Source of the DNA: Cololabis saira | Taxonomy: Eukaryota > Chordata > Actinopteri > Beloniformes > Belonidae | Direction: 5' to 3' | Length of the DNA: 64,000 nt | NCBI RefSeq assembly: GCF_033807715.1 | Contig: NC_084590.1 | Location: 36,979,505-37,043,504, forward strand | Shown: in pieces, positions 60,433 to 64,000 of the stretch | Position numbering within the stretch: position 1 is the stretch's first letter | How the letters are laid out: each line of letters opens with the position of its first letter | Program-made: the position numbers and the translations under genes | Notes under the pieces: generated by a model | Database searches by the model: none | The model's input: the letters and a program-made list of their open reading frames with translations, nothing else | What the model was told of the DNA's origin: nothing

Positions 60433-63400
60433 CAAGCATCCCTCACCAACGCTTCACAAACTAATAATTTTGTGACAGTTTCATAAAATTCAAAAGTTAT
60501 GATTTATAACCGCCAATATGAATATGTATCAGTTTTAGAAATTTTGAACCTTCAAGCTGGGACGTTGACAGACAAAGCTCAGACTTTGAGTGAGGTGGTT
60601 GTACATGTCTGAAGTTATTGAAGAACAACTGGTCTTTTGTCACAAATTAGGACGTTTTGAATCAACAATCATCGTTCCGAAGACTACAGAGTGGTCACCA
60701 AAGATTTTGAAATCTCTTTTTCAGCAGCTATTGTTATTACCATTCACAAAGACGTTACAATGCCTTTTGGACGTGACACTAAGAAATAACTTGGTGAGAG
60801 AGATCCTGATATGTGCGGATTAGGGTTGAAATAAGGATGATCAGACCTCGGTGTTTTGTAACATGGTCATGATTGTTACAAAGAGTGTGGGTTAAAAATA
60901 TCAGGTGCCTATTACTTTGGTGTACGGTAATAAAGTGCTGGGTGGGCAGGTCCGTTTCTTGCCGTATTAAGATAAAGAGGCTGTGGAGCAGAAGATCTCA
61001 TTAGCTATATTTACCGCCACAAGCACAGGGCCTAAGGCACTGACTGTGTCACAACTCAGTAATTATACCTGCCTCCTCATTACGGTCCTTGCTGAAGGAG
61101 CTTTAAACAAAATGCAGAAAGGACAGAGAGACAGCCTGCTGTCTTTTACATGTATTGTCATGCCTTTTTGTGTCGATGCTGCCCTTGAATATTCCCTTTA
61201 ACCAGACGATTAAAAAGGTGTTCCATACAAATGGTCTTTTCTAAATCCACAAAGACTTTGCCCTCTGGTGACCTGATTTTATTTTATAAACATCAGAGAA
61301 AGCTTACAAACTTGCCCCAGAACTTGTAAATATTACATTTGTACAAGAAATAATCGGTTTCTCAGAGACTAACTCACAACTAATGGCAAGCTAGCAGCTT
61401 CATAGTGGGGCTGCATCCCAATCACACACTCTTAGCAACATCCAGGGCTTTAGAAGAATCAAAGCCCCAAGGTAATCATTTATTTTCGTGAATATTCAAG
61501 GCGACTCTAAATATCCCTGATATTAGGAAGATAACAAGGATTTCAGACAATCTAGAGATTTGGCAGGACAATAAGTTCCTAAGCATGAGAAGCACGAGGG
61601 AAGCAACTACAGGAGGATACTGTGTGAAACCATCGAGAGAGATGGTCATGGTAGAATTTTATACTTGAGGCCAAGGTTCACATCCAAGTTTTTGTCTTTG
61701 TTTTCTCCCCAGATGTTGTAATATTCCATAACTTTTCATCAAGCTGAGGCAGAGTTAGGCTATATGATGCTGATGTACAAAACCATCCAAACCAGATATC
61801 ATGGGGATTGTAAAGATTTGGAGCCCGAGCAAAGGCAAGATCCACCAAGATTCAGCAGGGACAAGAATAACATATTAAAACTACCAAGTACAGCATGTTC
61901 TTGTGCAGGATGGGCTCTCAGGCCTCGTTTTATATGAGTTGCTTTTGGCTTTAACACTTTTTTTGAAAATCAATACCAATCTGTATTGATACAATTTTGT
62001 TAAGTTATGAACAGAATACAAATAGGGCAAAATCCCATTTTCTTGACTTTTCAAGGTGCAGTATGCATTTCTCCCATAACAGCTGAAAGTATAAGAATGA
62101 AAAAATATACAAAATGCATGTAATTTCTTAGAGCCTAATTTGTCTCTTGGCCACATGAACATTGGGACAGAAGCTTTTTTTCTGGACTCGGCCAATACAT
62201 TTTTGCAGAAATATGACAGTCTGGAAGACACTGGGCACACAGATGGACAGTGAAAAAGTGAATTGTGCTGCAGACGTTATCTGTGAAGTTTGTGATGGTT
62301 TATTTCGTTGTGTAGTCTAATCCAAGCTTAACTTGACCACAAGGCTGTTTTTCAAAATACAAACTCTTATATCAACCTTTCAAGTCTATTGGCACAAAAT
62401 GGTTAATGACAATGCTTTTAGACAGTTATCTCCCCTTTGACTTTGTTTGTAGTGTGCCATGGATTTACTCATTTACATAAGAGATTTTGGATGGTGATCA
62501 GAGATGGCGCCCCCTTTCTTGACTTCAGTGTAAATGGAACTAAATACTCTGCCAAAATCAAAAAGGCTCCCATTATATGGATCAGTGTTTAATCCACATC
62601 CAAACACATTATACTTCCTGACATTTTAACTTGTCCTTCAGGTAATATCCACCTATACCACCAACCTCCTTCCTCTGGTGGAGGTATTCTAATTATCTTT
62701 CTAAGAATAAGGTATACAGAGGTACAGTGATGAATGGTTTTATTGGAGCAGGTGAGCTTGCTCTTTGAAAGATAACCCTTTGTATGCAAAAGAGAATGTG
62801 TTATCCATTCAGATAGCCTTATCTTAATACACAGGAGGTGTTCACAGCCCCACACTCTTGTAATGAAGAGACAGAGAAAGATGAAATAATAAAATGAGAC
62901 ATGCACTCCTGCATTACCATATAGATAACCTATACAGTAAGACTGAGCAAGTGAGTTTGTGATCAATAAATGGGTGTGTTTACTCCCAAGTGTGGACCAC
63001 AGGAGGCGTACACTTTTTTTGGAGAGTAAAACAAAAATGAGAGAGAAATCAAGAATTATTGGAAATGCAGATAAAAAGCAAAAGCTGTTAGTTTTAAGCT
63101 TCACTTTTTCAGCCGGTTTATAAAAGAGTACTATGAATCTTCTGCTACAGTGCGACTTGCGTTGCATCAGCCAAGGCATTCACTCATTTTGAGAGCCACT
63201 TTCAAAAGGCTGATTGGATAACCTTTCCAGACCACACCTTGGGCTAAATTGTAGTGCATGTTTATAGGAACAGATCTGCTGCTCAGGCCAGGACCCATAA
63301 AACACATAATCCTTTATACTGACACATCCGATTGCAGAGAGCTTGTCAAACGTTTCTTCAATCCATAAAATGTGCTCAGAGGGGTTTTACGCTGGAGTCA

Positions 63401-64000
63401 GCATGGATGGATGACTACTATTTACAGTATGCTGACCTACCAGAGAAACAGTCATACTGTCGAAGCACAAAGCTCTTTTGCAGCTACCTGTTATTATTCC
63501 TCAATTCTATGTGGCCATATTTAGCTCAAGTACATGGAGCTGTGCAGATTGTTAGCTTAAAAGTGAAAAAATATAATGCATCATTTCACTATATAACTCT
63601 TTGTTCAAATAGCACATTTGGCCAAGTGAAAAGGTTGTGATATTTTTTTTCCATCAACTTTTTCTGAATTGTTCCAGTTTTCCCTGATGGAACGAACCTC
63701 CAGCCAAAAAAATGTTTGATTATACTTCTTTCTCTCTCCCCAAGAGATAAAGTCAAAGTCACCTATACTGCCAAAGAGAGATGAAACATTCAAGTGCTTC
63801 TTGTTTGTTTTATTTTATTTCATTTTGTTTTAAATCCCTATATAGTTGCTGGCAGTCCAGCACGTTGAATCATTAGAGCCTTATCAATGTAACAATTCAT
63901 TGTGATTTATCTGCTTTAGCATCTGTGGAAGAAAATGTTATTCAATTTTAAATGAATATAAATGATGTAGAAAATCTCATTACATTTTTGTACCACTGGA
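60433..64000. other. Unique sequence, no gene seen
   Basis: AT-rich unique DNA to the end of the window. The longest frame outside repeats, 196 codons on the minus strand (62589-63179), has no domain that I recognise and is treated as unproven. No transposon or RNA gene was recognised. Confidence 0.5.

Overview
The window looks like nuclear DNA of a teleost fish, probably a spiny-rayed (percomorph) one. The evidence is AT-rich unique sequence with very long (TG)n microsatellites and the typical fish mix of degenerate transposable elements: hAT-type miniature elements, TTAA-flanked miniature elements, Harbinger-type elements, an ISL2EU-like element, L1- and L2-type LINE tails, a tRNA-derived SINE and a long foldback element. 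Family names come from memory of such repeats; no database search was possible. I found no host protein-coding gene, rRNA, tRNA, CRISPR array or known microRNA. Every open reading frame with a recognisable product belongs to a transposon. The window is best read as a gene desert or a very large intron.

Layout. Positions 1-15,889 are mostly unique sequence with a 58-bp Tc1-like terminal remnant (1086-1143), a clean hAT insertion (5463-6249) and two microsatellites. Positions 15,890-30,850 are a dense transposon nest. It holds two copies of a TTAA-flanked element, with a 513-bp tandem duplication across the end of one; an internally deleted ISL2EU-like element carrying the 5' ends of two facing genes; a Harbinger remnant split by another repeat; a LINE fragment abutting a second TTAA-flanked family; two copies of a foldback element; a Harbinger transposase remnant; and a 2.2-kb GC-rich retroposon with a 14-bp target-site duplication. 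From 30,850 to the end the sequence is mostly unique again. Scattered insertions include a Harbinger-type element containing another (35.3-36.0 kb), a SINE split by a miniature element (38.6-39.5 kb), two clean hAT insertions (50.5-51.1 and 56.2-56.6 kb), a TTAA-flanked element (55.2-55.7 kb) and a 5'-truncated L1 copy (59.6-60.4 kb).

No autonomous element is present, so nothing here can move by itself. The non-autonomous DNA elements would have depended on transposases encoded elsewhere, and the retroposed copies on L1- or L2-like reverse transcriptases. Several unique stretches have the look of conserved non-coding (enhancer-like) DNA, with ATTA/TAAT motifs and GC-balanced text, but this cannot be tested without alignment to other fish.

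The observations most worth following are the ISL2EU deletion derivative, the GC-rich retroposon with hallmarks of target-primed reverse transcription, the recent 513-bp tandem duplication, the nested insertions with intact target duplications, and a small GC3-rich exon-like island near 32.0 kb.
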